Source: Eutypa lata
Lineage: Eukaryota > Ascomycota > Sordariomycetes > Xylariales > Diatrypaceae
Direction: 5' to 3'
DNA: 64,000 nt
Assembly (NCBI GenBank): GCA_022661535.1
Contig: JAKULF010000012.1
Location: forward strand, 992,001 to 1,056,000
Position 1 is the first letter of the stretch. Each line of letters starts with the position of its first letter. The translations under genes were made by a program, and so were the position numbers. Shown in pieces: positions 54,865-64,000 of the stretch. The notes under the pieces are model-generated. The model was given only the letters and a program-made list of their open reading frames with translations. It made no database searches and was not told the origin of the DNA.

Positions 54865-55929
54865 ATGCGGTTCCATGCTGCCTTACTTGGACTTTCCGTG
54901 TCTAGTTCTCTAGTACACGCTCACTGTATGTTTTCGTCTTTACGCAGAGCCTAACTGTTACGATATCTAATCTTTCTCATGTAGATACATTCGGTAGACT
55001 GTTGATCAATGACACCGTGATCGAAGACTACCGGTATATCCGGTCAGCTATGTCTAGTGACTAGCCTGTTAGTTCGAATCGTACGACTAATGCATTCTTC
55101 GTCATTATAGGAAGGCTACCAGCTACTTACCTTTCTACGTTGAAGAGACCCAGAACAACTCTCTTCGATGTTTCCATGGCGTAACAGACGGTGCTGGTGT
55201 TGAAACTGCTACCATCATTGCCGGTGACACTGTCGGTCTGGGAGTGTACTTAGCTTCAGTAAGCTTTCCGTCAACGAAGGGAGAGAAAGGCCCATACGAA
55301 ACGCGTAACTGACATTGATTATCTCCCAGTATTCTGATCTTCCGTACATCTACCATGCTGGTCCTGCAAACGCCTATCTGTCTCGTGCTCCTGACGACGA
55401 TCTTGAATCCTATCTAGGCGATGGAGATTGGTTCAAGATAGGGGAATACGGACCAAAAGATAGCTCAACATGGGAGCTAGGCGGCGTAGATAAATGGAAA
55501 CTCACCTTCGTGCGTCAACATATGGATTGCTTAGAAAGGAGATATACTAATATCTTCCAGATGAACTTTACTATCCCCGAAACAACACCACCTGGAAAGT
55601 ACTTGCTGCGAGGGGAGCACTTGTTCCCATTGTACCCGGGGTACGCCAACCTGCAGTTCTATGTCGGCTGTGTTCACGTTGATATCGTCGGTCCGGGTGG
55701 AGGTAAGGATACCATACCTATCTATATGCTATATACATCTAGCACAGCGCTAACGCACGACGTAATAGGGAGCCCTGGCCCGATGATCAAGCTTCCTGAA
55801 GATTATACGGCATTGGCTCATAACGACAGTATTGCCTTTCCCCCGCGTTGGGCCGAATACCCCGAAGAGGGCGTTGTGAGGGACCTCTCAGACTTCACAC
55901 CTCCGGGACCCTCTGTGTGGACTGGCTGA
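54865..55929 (+). CDS. AA9-family lytic polysaccharide monooxygenase, secreted, no CBM
   Basis: Five exons: 54865-54925, 54985-55042, 55111-55258, 55330-55702 and 55769-55929, giving 266 residues. The signal peptide MRFHAALLGLSVSSSLVHA is followed directly by His, the N-terminal copper ligand of the histidine brace (HYTFGRLLINDTV). The second ligand His lies in PYIYHAGPANAYLSRAP and the axial Tyr in LQFYVGCVHVDIVG. WFKIGEYG, PGKYLLRGEHL and the tail SPGPMIKLPEDY support AA9. The copper enzyme oxidatively cleaves cellulose or related beta-glucans outside the cell. Unusually, the second-sphere His seen in most AA9 enzymes (EIIALH-type) is replaced by EHLFPLY, and HPGP/HHGP is HAGP. Intron 4 (66 nt) is open and in frame, so retention is possible. 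A CBM1 is absent. Confidence 0.88.
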
Positions 55930-56757
55930 TTCCTCCATCTTGGATAATACAGTGTATCTTTTGGGGCATTTTCATGGCTGCCATCCGATATAATGTCAAA
56001 TCAACGTGATTAAGCACACGAACGATAGCAAGTTAGAGAGAAGTTCCGTAGGAAATAGAATATCGTATGTACCGGAGCTCATTTTGCTCACCTGGTATTC
56101 ATGGTTCGTTAACTTCAAGCTACTCATGTAATCCTGGCACCTTCTTATGGACTTGATTCAAGTGTTCTTCCTAAATAGAATTTGTACTTAAAGTTGAGAA
56201 CATCTACGTAGTCGTTCTTGCAACATTTCATGCTATCATGTTCCGTTATTGCAATTTCGTTTATGGCGATATTCACTTTCCCATACTCTATAGTGGAGTG
56301 GGGACGTCGAAGCTCAGCTGGTTATGTGCATTAGCGGCAATCAAATAGCACCTTCTAGACTCACGTACAATAAGAATTGTATGCATGTACATATGTAACT
56401 ATTAGAGGCTAGTATTGTACTCGTTGTCGTAGTCTTGGTCGTAGATGATCTTGAGTGGCGGATTCGAACATTACCCCTCCAAAGGGGCGTTAGTTAAGCT
56501 CCGTACACCGATAAGTAAAATAAAATCGATCTCATCCCAGCCCATATCGATACCAGGAAACCGCATTCGGAGTACCAGCATCCAAAGCCCATGCCTTACT
56601 GCCTTGCATATCGATATCGGTAGAATTTCTGAGCGGCTTTTCTACAACTTGAGCAGCTGTTAGACTTTCTCGTTACTTTCTCCCTTATAACTAAACCCCG
56701 CCTCTGATTCATATTTACAGTGTTTCCCTCCATCACCAAACCAACGGTAGATTCATC
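55930..56757. other. Intergenic spacer
   Basis: This 828-bp spacer precedes the protein phosphatase 5 gene. AGCTCAGCTGGTTA at about 56314 and GGATTCGAAC at about 56459 resemble tRNA A- and B-box words, but on opposite strands and without a fold. No gene was recognised. Confidence 0.5.
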
Positions 56758-58580
56758 ATGGGTTCTGCGGAAGAGCAGGCCGTAGCCTTCAAGAACGATG
56801 GCAACAAGGCTTTTGCCGCACACGACTGGCCCAAGGCTGTTGAATTATACACCAAGGCTATAGAACTGAACGATAAAGAGCCAGCATTCTTCACAAACAG
56901 AGCTCAGGTTCGTTTCACTCCTTCCTTGTGCCCAACCTGTTATCGCAAATCTTCATTCAAAGTGCTCGCGTGACTTACACATACAATTCTAGGCACACAT
57001 TAAGTCCGAAGCCTACGGTTATGCCATTGCAGACACCACGAAAGCTATAGAACTTAATCCGAAGCTCGTCAAGGTATGCTATTATTATACAACCCACCCT
57101 CGCCGTGTCTGTCTTCTGCTCCATCCCTTGCTAACGCGCCATGCCCTGTCTAGGCTTATTTCCGCCGTGCCGTCGCCTACGCCGCCATTCTCAAGCCCAA
57201 GGATGCCCTCAAAGATTTCAAGGAATGCACGAAGTTGGACCCCAACAACAAGGACGCGAAGCTCAAGCTTGCCGAATGCCAGAAGATCGTGCGACAGCTC
57301 AACTTCTACGCTGCCATAGAAGTGGGCGACGAGCCCTCGGCCGCCGAAGGCCTCGACCTCGATGCTATCGCTATCGAACCGGACTACGACGGCGTACAGA
57401 TCAAGGACGAGATGACGCAGGAGTTCATTGACGACATGATCGAGCGGTTCAAGAACGGCAAGAAGATCCACAAGAAATTCGTCTACCAAATCGTCATGGC
57501 TGTCAAGAAGATCGTGTACGAGGAGGCCACGATGGTGGAGATGAAGATACCTGACGATGTTCAGCTCACTGTGTGCGGTGATACTCACGGTCAGTTTACA
57601 AGCGATATTGCATAATAAGTTGGAATCTTGATCTAACATCATAGCAGGCCAGTATTTCGACTTGATGGAGCTCTTCAGACTGAATGGCCGACCGACGGAC
57701 AAGCATTATTACCTATTCAACGGCGACTTCGTGGACCGGGGTTCTTGGTCGACAGAGATTGCATTGCTCTTGTATGCCTACAAGTGGCTGCGACCTTCAG
57801 CTCTGTTCCTGAACAGAGGAAATCACGAGACAGACGACATGAATAAAGTTTACGGATTTGAGGGTGAATGCAGAGCCAAGTATAACGAACGGTAAGTCTC
57901 TCCACTAATTTTTGGCTAAAGCCAGTAATGATTAACTCGGGAAACAGGGTCTTCAAATTATTCTCCGAAAGCTTCTCTGCCCTACCCCTGGCCACGCTCA
58001 TTGGCTCCAAGTATCTCGTTCTCCATGGCGGCTTGTTTTCAGATGACAACGTCACTTTGGATGACATTAGGAAGCTGAATAGACATGCGCAGAGGCAGCC
58101 CGGCCAGGCTGGATTGATGATGGAGATGCTATGGACTGATCCTCAAACCGCACCAGGCCGAGGCCCCAGTAAACGTGGTGTCGGAATGCAATTCGGCCCT
58201 GACGTCACGAAGAGATTCTGCGAGAAGAATGGATTGGAAGCTATCATCCGAAGTCATGAAGTTCGTATGGATGGATACGAAGAAGAGCATGATGGCAGAT
58301 GCATCACTGGTGAGTTTCCTTCTTCTCGAAGCTATCGTTTCTCCAGGCTGATTGTGTGTAGTTTTCTCGGCACCGAAGTATTGCGACCAGACGGAGAACA
58401 AGGGCGCCTACATCAACATCGGACCTGACTATAAGCTCAGCTTCCACCAGTTTGATGCTGTCCCTCATCCCAATATTAAGCCGATGGTATGACCCCTAAG
58501 GATTTCCAATGTTTCTGATCTGATATAGCTAATGTTCTCGGCAGGCTTACGCCAACAACTCTATCACGTCTATGATGTAG
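56758..58580 (+). CDS. PPT1: Serine/threonine protein phosphatase 5 (TPR-PP5)
   Basis: Seven exons: 56758-56907, 56993-57073, 57154-57589, 57648-57891, 57948-58309, 58362-58486 and 58545-58580, giving 477 residues. The N-terminal TPR domain has three repeats: [40 protein letters not shown] and [18 protein letters not shown]. These bind the C-terminus of Hsp90. The PPP catalytic domain shows the metal-binding motifs CGDTHGQ, GDFVDRG, RGNHE and HGGLF, then SHEVRMDGY and [17 protein letters not shown]. The last exon is 36 nt ([11 protein letters not shown]). PP5/Ppt1 dephosphorylates Hsp90-Cdc37 clients and is autoinhibited through its TPR and C-terminal helix. Introns split the first repeats and the GDTHG motif. 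The length matches fungal orthologues. Confidence 0.96.
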
Positions 58581-58946
58581 ATAGATCGACCATGTCGAGT
58601 TGAACCGATGCTAGTAAGTAAACTAACTGACTGGTCTGGGAGGGGTTTGGCAGGTTGGTAGCATAGCATCTTGCATAGACGATGACGGTGCATCGTCGGA
58701 AGCATGGCGTTCTAGGGAATCTAAAGTTAGGAGGGAGGACAAACAATGGATGGATGTTAGATGATGTATATACCATGGCTGGCTGTGCGATTTTTTGTTC
58801 AATGATAATGACGTGTGAGAGTGGCTCGTTCGTCCGTTTGTGATTTGCCTCTTTCTTACTCTTGAGCCCAGGGGCGACGATTATTGCTATCATAATCATC
58901 AGCAATATCGTCTGTGATCCCGTAGGAGAGGGAAGAACTGAACTCC
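58581..58946. other. Intergenic spacer between convergent genes
   Basis: This 366-bp spacer holds the 3' flanks of PPT1 and POP8. No feature was recognised. Confidence 0.55.
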
Positions 58947-59570
58947 TCATCCAGTCCACAACCTCTCCTCCCCCCTCCCACCCACCAACGTCCCCAACCA
59001 ATCCGAACACCCCCGTATCCGGAGCGTAGCCATCTGGGGACCACCACCACCACCCTCATCATCCAAGCTCACGCCCTGCCATGCCGTAACAGCCGCGGCG
59101 AACGCCCCCAGGTCCTCCCGCGGCACCCGCACCCAGCAGCTCCGGCCCTGCGTCTTCAGGATATCGAGCGGGATCGAGAGACCCGCTACTCCCAGGAACT
59201 GCTTCAGCGCGGCCGTGCAGTACGATTTCACCTGCAGGGCGTCTAGTTCCTCGATGCCAGTGGTGGTGTTGCTACTGTTGCTACTGCTGCTGCTGCTGCT
59301 GAAGAGTTCTAAGTGTGCGTATGAGAACGATGGCGTCTTGAGGGTGCTAGATGCGAGTTCGTGGAATTTTTGGGCTTTTGTGGGAGGAGGATGAATAGGG
59401 GGTTTGGGGAGTGTGGTTGTGGTTGTGGTTGTGGTTGTGTCTGTTTCTGTGCTTGTGCTTGTGGTATTTGCCATGGGGGTGTCGGTTGGTGATGATGATG
59501 CTGCCATGTTGGATGTGAGAGAAGGAAGACCCTGGCTTTCTCTGATAATTTTGGGTGCAGTTTGATTCAT
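58947..59570 (-). CDS. POP8: Ribonuclease P/MRP subunit Pop8
   Basis: A single-exon frame of 207 residues. The first ~65 are low complexity with a Thr run (from a GTTGTG-type repeat at 59413-59440) and a Pro-rich part. The conserved domain reads HELASSTLKTPSFSYAHLEL, a Ser/Asn-rich insertion, then LDALQVKSYCTAALKQFLG, IPLDILKTQGRSCWVRVPR and EDLGAFAAAVTAWQGVS. This is the fungal Pop8 pattern, related to the Pop5/Rpp14 fold. Pop8 is a protein subunit of the nuclear RNase P and RNase MRP ribonucleoproteins, which process pre-tRNA and pre-rRNA. A Met at about residue 22 (NMAASSS) is an alternative start. The gene is divergent from SPT4 with 511 bp between starts. Confidence 0.88.
   Translation of the reverse strand: MNQTAPKIIRESQGLPSLTSNMAASSSPTDTPMANTTSTSTETDTTTTTTTTTLPKPPIHPPPTKAQKFHELASSTLKTPSFSYAHLELFSSSSSSSNSSNTTTGIEELDALQVKSYCTAALKQFLGVAGLSIPLDILKTQGRSCWVRVPREDLGAFAAAVTAWQGVSLDDEGGGGGPQMATLRIRGCSDWLGTLVGGRGEERLWTG
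59413..59440 (-). repeat. GTTGTG-type repeat encoding poly-Thr in POP8
   Basis: Tandem GTGGTT units on the plus strand encode a Thr run near residue 45 of the Pop8 protein. Confidence 0.7.
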
Positions 59571-60081
59571 TCATTCACTATATAGGCTCTTAATTTTTAA
59601 AAAGCTCTCCTTTACGACGGCTGGTAGTTATTTGTAGTTATGACTGAGAGTAGAAGAAGTAGCTAGGTATCTTGAAAGAGATGCAAGTAAAGGAGTTTGA
59701 CATATCAATTTTCCAAGGATACAAAACGCGGTAATTATATATCTTAATAAGCAGTGTTATTCTAGTACGGCGTGTATGTACAATGCATGCACAAATGTGG
59801 CGTTTCGGCCAATAGCGCAGTCAACTGCAAGCGGCAGCTAACTAACTAGCACTAGTTAACTAGCAGGGACCTGCTGCTAACAAAGCTCCCCTAGAATTCT
59901 CACGACGACGAACCTCTCCCTCTAGTTAGTTAGCTACCTACCTACTTAGTTAACTACGAACTTATTCCTAACCTCAACCTTCGCGCAATCAGCAAAACCC
60001 GAGGAACTTGATACCAAGAGGGAACCGAGGAACTGCGAATTCCTTCTCAGCCGAACACAGTTTCCTTAGTCCACCGCCAAC
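59571..60081. promoter_or_regulatory. Divergent promoter region, POP8 / SPT4
   Basis: This 511-bp region separates divergent starts. It contains AACTAACTAGCACTAGTTAACTAGC near 59840, an AT-rich inverted-symmetry stretch, and CTAGTTAGTTAGCTACC near 59922. No specific factor site can be assigned. Confidence 0.55.
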
Positions 60082-60854
60082 ATGTCCGAGAACTTCATTC
60101 CCCCCAGCCAGATGCGCTACGCTCGCGCCTGCATGGTCTGCTCCATTGTCCTGACCCAGACGGTAAGCTTCGCTACTCCCATCCAAGTCCTCCTCGCTGC
60201 CGGTTTCCTGTTGCCTCTTCCCCCCAAGACTCGTCAATCCACCCACCCACATATCCTATCCTATCCTATCCTATCCTTTCCTTTCCTCCAGCCGGGTTAC
60301 ATCCTCCAAGATAAGACATAGACAGTCAGTCAGACAGAGAGATACATGAGGTAGCTAACTCGAGGTTTCTTTCTTTCTTCCCTTTGCGAACAGCGGTTCA
60401 AGCAATACGGCTGCCCCAACTGCCCCTTCCTCGAGCTTCGAAGCAACCCGGAAGCGGTCGACCAGTGCACCTCGCAGGTCTTCGAGGGCTTGATCTCCAT
60501 CGCCGACCCCAAGAAGTCGTGGATCGCGAAGTGGCAGCGCGTCGACGGCTACGTGCGCGGCTGCTACGCCACCAAGGTCTCCGGTTCCTTGCCCGACGAC
60601 GTCAAGCTTACGATGGAGGAGGAGGGTCTCGTTTACATACCGTGAGTGTCTTGCCTTGACCTGTCTTGCCTTGCTATTCTTTGCTATCCTATCCTATCTA
60701 TCGCAATTGGATATTACAATACCTGGGGGGTAGTAGTAGTCAGTCCGGTTGTCTGTTGGTGTGTGTGAAAGAAAAGGGAAGAAGAAGAAAAAGATGCTAA
60801 TACTGGTGTGCCAATGGTTATAGCCGCGATGGGAGCGCTCAGGACCAGGAATAG
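60082..60854 (+). CDS. SPT4: Transcription elongation factor Spt4
   Basis: Three exons, 60082-60162, 60394-60641 and 60824-60854, giving 119 residues. The zinc-binding Cys pairs are split by intron 1: [14 protein letters not shown] in exon 1 and [11 protein letters not shown] in exon 2. Then come [36 protein letters not shown] and [21 protein letters not shown]. Spt4 pairs with the NGN domain of Spt5 (DSIF) to clamp RNA polymerase II and promote processive elongation in the nucleus. The last exon codes for only RDGSAQDQE. Intron 1 carries a TATCC pentanucleotide repeat. Confidence 0.95.
60252..60286 (+). repeat. TATCC pentanucleotide repeat in SPT4 intron 1
   Basis: Five TATCC units are followed by TTTCC variants within intron 1 of SPT4. 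Two further units occur near 60687. Confidence 0.85.
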
Positions 60855-61149
60855 TATGCCTTTGCCTGGTGATTTTCTCCCTTCGAAACCGATCCATTCA
60901 TCCCTCCATCCATACCATACGCCTTCAGGAGTTTACTTTAGATTGATTGGGACATGCATGATTTTGTGGCAGCGTTGGCGTTCATAGGAAAAACCAAAAT
61001 GATACCATGAGATCATTTACACATTATTGTTATTATCATTACTTATTACTTATTATCAATTATGGCTATTGTTGCCTGCGAAGTATTAGCCCCTCTTTCT
61101 TGCTGTATTGTATTTGCTACTCATCAGGTAGTGCTCCTCTCCCCCAGGT

Positions 61150-63813
61150 CTAGATCCAATCCCATTGAGGATGTTTCTCTGGTTCTGAGGCCCCGTTGCG
61201 ACTGTGGTTATTACTGCTCCTGACGTTGACATTCGTCGTCTCCTTTAGTCCGCTGGTATCACGCGGCTTCTTTACCACTTTACCCCTTTTTGGAAACCCG
61301 TGTTGCGGAGGCGTGCTATCCTCCTCTACTAATGCCTTCTTGGCATCATCAATCTCATCGACAGTCTCGGAGAAGGAAGCGATCACGCTTTCCTTCCTGC
61401 GTTCGTTCCCCATTTCGTCTAGTTCATTGTCCTTCAGGTACTCGTCTATGATGTTGTTGATCTCGGTGTAAATGTCGTCGTTGCCGTGGACGTCGTCATG
61501 GTCATCATCGTCGTCGTCATTGTCGTGTCTCGATTCCCTAAATATATCGACTATGTCGACTATGTCGCTGTACCCCTTACTTTCGGCCGACTCCCAGCTC
61601 TGCTGCTTATTATTACGGCCACGTCCAAATGACGGCGAATCCGCGGGATCCCACAACCTAGCCGACGGTGGTGGACTATCGTGAGTTTCGTAGCTGTAGC
61701 TCGATTCCCAACTCCCCACGCTCGTAGCCGATCCGGGATCCGCATCTGCGTCTTCATCGTGGTAACCCCCTCCGCTGCTATACCGCCGCTGCAACAGCAG
61801 CTCCTGTTGTTGCTGCTGTTGTTGCTTCGGCTCCGGCGTTCTTGGCACAGCCATCTGAAACCCGACATGGCTTCTATCCGACCCCGTTGATCGCATCGAG
61901 TCGTGTTTAGCGGCGGCGGAGGCGGCGGGGGCGGCGGTGACCTTGCGGCCAGGCGGCGGTTGCAGCTTGAAACCGGTATTTAGTAGCCGCGGGCTGAACT
62001 TGGGGTTGCTGTTGAATTTGCTCGCGACCTTGTCGGCGGGACTGTCGTTAACGACATCGAGGGACTCCATGGGTCCGAACATCTTGTTGAACTCCACGGG
62101 GTCGGTGACAGGCAGCGGTGGCATCGCCATCATGGATGGTGCTCTGCTACTACCGGTGAGGGGCCCGAACATACTCATCCGCATCTGGAACGCCTCGTCG
62201 CAGCTCCGGCAGAGACCCGAAGGCAGGACGGGTTTGCCGCAGTTTTTCATGGGGCATCCGCTACCTATCGTCGCTAGGGATGCGTTCATGCTATTATCGT
62301 CATCATTGGACAGCAGCGGCGGCGTTATTGGCGGTGATGACGGCCCTCCACGCCCAACACCAACAACAACGTCTCCTCCCTGTCCCTGAGATGCTAACTT
62401 CCCGTACAGACTGGGCGTCGATAGCGGCCCGTAGATGTCCAGCGAGTCGTAGTACGTCGATGTTGGCGACGGTGCCCGCGCACCACTACCGCCGACGCCG
62501 GCACCGCGGAGTGACGGCCTCCCGTACCGCGTCTGTCGCCGGCGGTGCTTGGCTTTGGATCGCCAGGCTGGGGTCACGTGTTTGTGGTGGTTCTGGCTTT
62601 TGTTCTCTTTAATGCTCATCTTCCGCCGTGACTTGGGTTGTAGTTCCCATTCCCCGTCGTTGTTGCTATTGTTCTCTGCGTAGCGATCGGCACGAGCACG
62701 AGAATCCTGCGGCGTGCTCGGCGTCGGCTTGTCCCGATCCAGCGTCTCCCGCACCGAGATCCCGCGCCCGAGAACGCTTTTGTTCTCCGCACCCCCGCTC
62801 GCTCGACCCTGGCCCTGGCCTTGCGCCAGCGACGCAGACCGGTATATGTTGATGGTCATCATGTCATTGCTGTTGTTGTTATTATTGGTGTTGTTATTGG
62901 ACGAGGCATCCGACGACGCATACGTATTGCTGTCGTTCGACGTCCGCCTCTGTATTATCGGCAGAGACGCAAACGGGTTCTCCACCCGGTTGCTCTTCGG
63001 GCTGCACACCGGGTAGCAGTAGTTCACGCTGTTGCTGGCGTTGCTGGCGTTCCGCGTCCGCAGGACCAGCGGCTTCTGATGATGATGAGGAGGAGGAGGA
63101 GGAGGAGGATGAGGAGCTGTTGGGCTATTATGGAGGTGAAGGTGGTGGGGGTGGGGATGAGGCTTGTTTTTTATGTGCGTGTGCATCTTATGAGCGTGGT
63201 GGTGGTGGTGGTGGCCGTCTTTGTTCCTACTTATCGATGTTGATGATGATGCCCCGGCTCCTGTCCGCTGTTCTTGCCGCTCTCCGTGCATTATTATGTT
63301 CATATTCATGTTCGTTTTTGCGTACGTGTTCCGCCGCCACCGCCGCTGTTCCACGAGCTTGCGTTCGTCGTACGCGCCGCCGTCCGTTAGCTGCTGTTGA
63401 GTCCTCGCCGCCGTAGCAGCCGATCTCCCACTGCGAGCCCGAGCCCTAGGCCCGTAGGACAAGTGCGAGATCCGGTGGTGGTTGGCGAGATAGTCGTAGC
63501 GGGCGCCCGCTGCTGCTACTGTTGCCGTCCCTGTCTTCTGCCGGTTCTTGGCGGGGATGTCGTCACGCTGGATGCGCTGGATACGCTGTCGCTTGGTGTG
63601 TTTCTTGGTGAAACTGCTGAGGACTTTTTGGACGACGCTCTTATTCTTGGGTTTGGTTGTTGGGTTGGGCGTTGGTGGTATGATGGTAGATGGTCGTGTA
63701 CGTATAGTTGGTGGTATTGGTATTGGTGTGAATGCTGATATCGTATTCTCGTTGCGTATGCTATGGGGTAGTCCCGCGCTGTGGTTTTCGTGCTTAGGCG
63801 TATGTGCTGGCAT
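61150..63813 (-). CDS. Large low-complexity fungal protein of unknown function with a Cys-rich motif
   Basis: A single-exon frame of 887 residues, not assigned to a family. The N-terminal two thirds are disordered, with His runs (HHHHHHAHKMHTH), Pro runs, Asn runs (NNNTNNNNNSN) and basic blocks (KSKNKSV, KHTKRQRIQRIQRD). Near residue 520 is a conserved-looking Cys motif CPMKNCGKPVLPSGLCRSC, which could bind one zinc, followed by DEAFQMRMSMFGPLTG. An acidic segment (DNDDDDDDHDDVHGNDD) and a helical part (INNIIDEYLKDNELDEMGNE) follow. The C-terminus is basic then PEKHPQWDWI. Splicing is not needed to keep it open. A nuclear or cytosolic regulatory role is possible but not shown. The low-complexity codons generate many shadow frames. 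Confidence 0.7.
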   Translation of the reverse strand: MPAHTPKHENHSAGLPHSIRNENTISAFTPIPIPPTIRTRPSTIIPPTPNPTTKPKNKSVVQKVLSSFTKKHTKRQRIQRIQRDDIPAKNRQKTGTATVAAAGARYDYLANHHRISHLSYGPRARARSGRSAATAARTQQQLTDGGAYDERKLVEQRRWRRNTYAKTNMNMNIIMHGERQEQRTGAGASSSTSISRNKDGHHHHHHAHKMHTHIKNKPHPHPHHLHLHNSPTAPHPPPPPPPHHHQKPLVLRTRNASNASNSVNYCYPVCSPKSNRVENPFASLPIIQRRTSNDSNTYASSDASSNNNTNNNNNSNDMMTINIYRSASLAQGQGQGRASGGAENKSVLGRGISVRETLDRDKPTPSTPQDSRARADRYAENNSNNDGEWELQPKSRRKMSIKENKSQNHHKHVTPAWRSKAKHRRRQTRYGRPSLRGAGVGGSGARAPSPTSTYYDSLDIYGPLSTPSLYGKLASQGQGGDVVVGVGRGGPSSPPITPPLLSNDDDNSMNASLATIGSGCPMKNCGKPVLPSGLCRSCDEAFQMRMSMFGPLTGSSRAPSMMAMPPLPVTDPVEFNKMFGPMESLDVVNDSPADKVASKFNSNPKFSPRLLNTGFKLQPPPGRKVTAAPAASAAAKHDSMRSTGSDRSHVGFQMAVPRTPEPKQQQQQQQELLLQRRYSSGGGYHDEDADADPGSATSVGSWESSYSYETHDSPPPSARLWDPADSPSFGRGRNNKQQSWESAESKGYSDIVDIVDIFRESRHDNDDDDDDHDDVHGNDDIYTEINNIIDEYLKDNELDEMGNERRKESVIASFSETVDEIDDAKKALVEEDSTPPQHGFPKRGKVVKKPRDTSGLKETTNVNVRSSNNHSRNGASEPEKHPQWDWI

Positions 63814-64000
63814 CGATCTATCTATCTATTGTCCCACTTCCTACTCTCCTAGTAGTATGTGACGTGGTGTGGTGCGGTTTCTTTAAGGTGTTCTTCTTTG
63901 ATGGTCCTTGTGCAGAGTAGCTTTTTGTTGTGGTGGTGGTTTTGTTCCGTTGAGCATAATGAGTTGAATAGCTAGTGACTCTATTCATTAATGCGCAAGG

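Noticed and set aside
56300..56470. tRNA-like words AGCTCAGCTGGTTA and GGATTCGAAC
   Set aside because: They are in opposite orientation and no cloverleaf can be drawn.
1..64000. CRISPR array, prophage, insertion sequence or bacterial operon
   Set aside because: None seen; the window is eukaryotic and its repeats are microsatellites only.

Overview
The window is nuclear DNA of a filamentous ascomycete (Pezizomycotina, most likely Sordariomycetes). The grounds are many short spliceosomal introns (about 50-100 nt, GTAAGT-like donors, CTAAC-like branch sites, TAG/CAG acceptors), a fused PabA-PabB p-aminobenzoate synthase, an AA9 lytic polysaccharide monooxygenase, a HET-domain protein, and fungal-type orthologues such as Vps55, Gid7, Pop8 and Yih1. 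No bacterial operons, rRNA, CRISPR array or intact transposon was seen. Exon coordinates were built by hand from splice signals, frame continuity and family similarity; where given, the exon lengths sum to a whole number of codons.

Positions 1-21.9 kb hold mostly housekeeping genes. In order: the 3' part of an ASX-homology (DEUBAD) protein (+), a CLPTM1 membrane protein (-), a LOG-family phosphoribohydrolase (+), Elongator subunit Elp5 (+), 20S proteasome subunit alpha6/Pre5 (-), Vps55 (+), p-aminobenzoate synthase (-), the U4/U6.U5 protein SNRNP27 (-) and ER glucosidase I (+). Several pairs are divergent and share promoters: CLPTM1/LOG, Pre5/Vps55 and SNRNP27/glucosidase I.

Positions 22.2-36.9 kb are more metabolic and accessory: a sugar-type MFS transporter split into 19 exons (-), a DUF2264 putative glycoside hydrolase (-), a short-chain dehydrogenase (+), acetoacetyl-CoA synthetase (+) and a DUF1757 membrane protein (-). 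Transporter and DUF2264 gene are same-strand neighbours and may serve uptake and breakdown of a glycoside, which is inference.

Positions 36.9-64 kb begin with a 3-kb gene-poor stretch containing a possible decayed gene. Then come the GID/CTLH E3 subunit Gid7/WDR26 (+), the dynamin-like GTPase Vps1 (+), Yih1/IMPACT (+), a CaiB/BaiF-type acyl-CoA racemase or transferase (+), a HET protein (-), an unusual AA9 LPMO (+), protein phosphatase 5 (+), RNase P/MRP subunit Pop8 (-), Spt4 (+) and a large low-complexity protein of unknown function (-).

The most notable observations are: a predicted 4-nt micro-exon needed to keep the MFS transporter in frame; an in-frame upstream exon giving Vps1 an 83-residue N-terminal extension; glucosidase I with a cleavable signal peptide and a C-terminal KDEL; a GC-AG intron in ELP5; an AA9 enzyme lacking the usual second-sphere histidine; and a heptad-like reading frame with three internal stops upstream of GID7.
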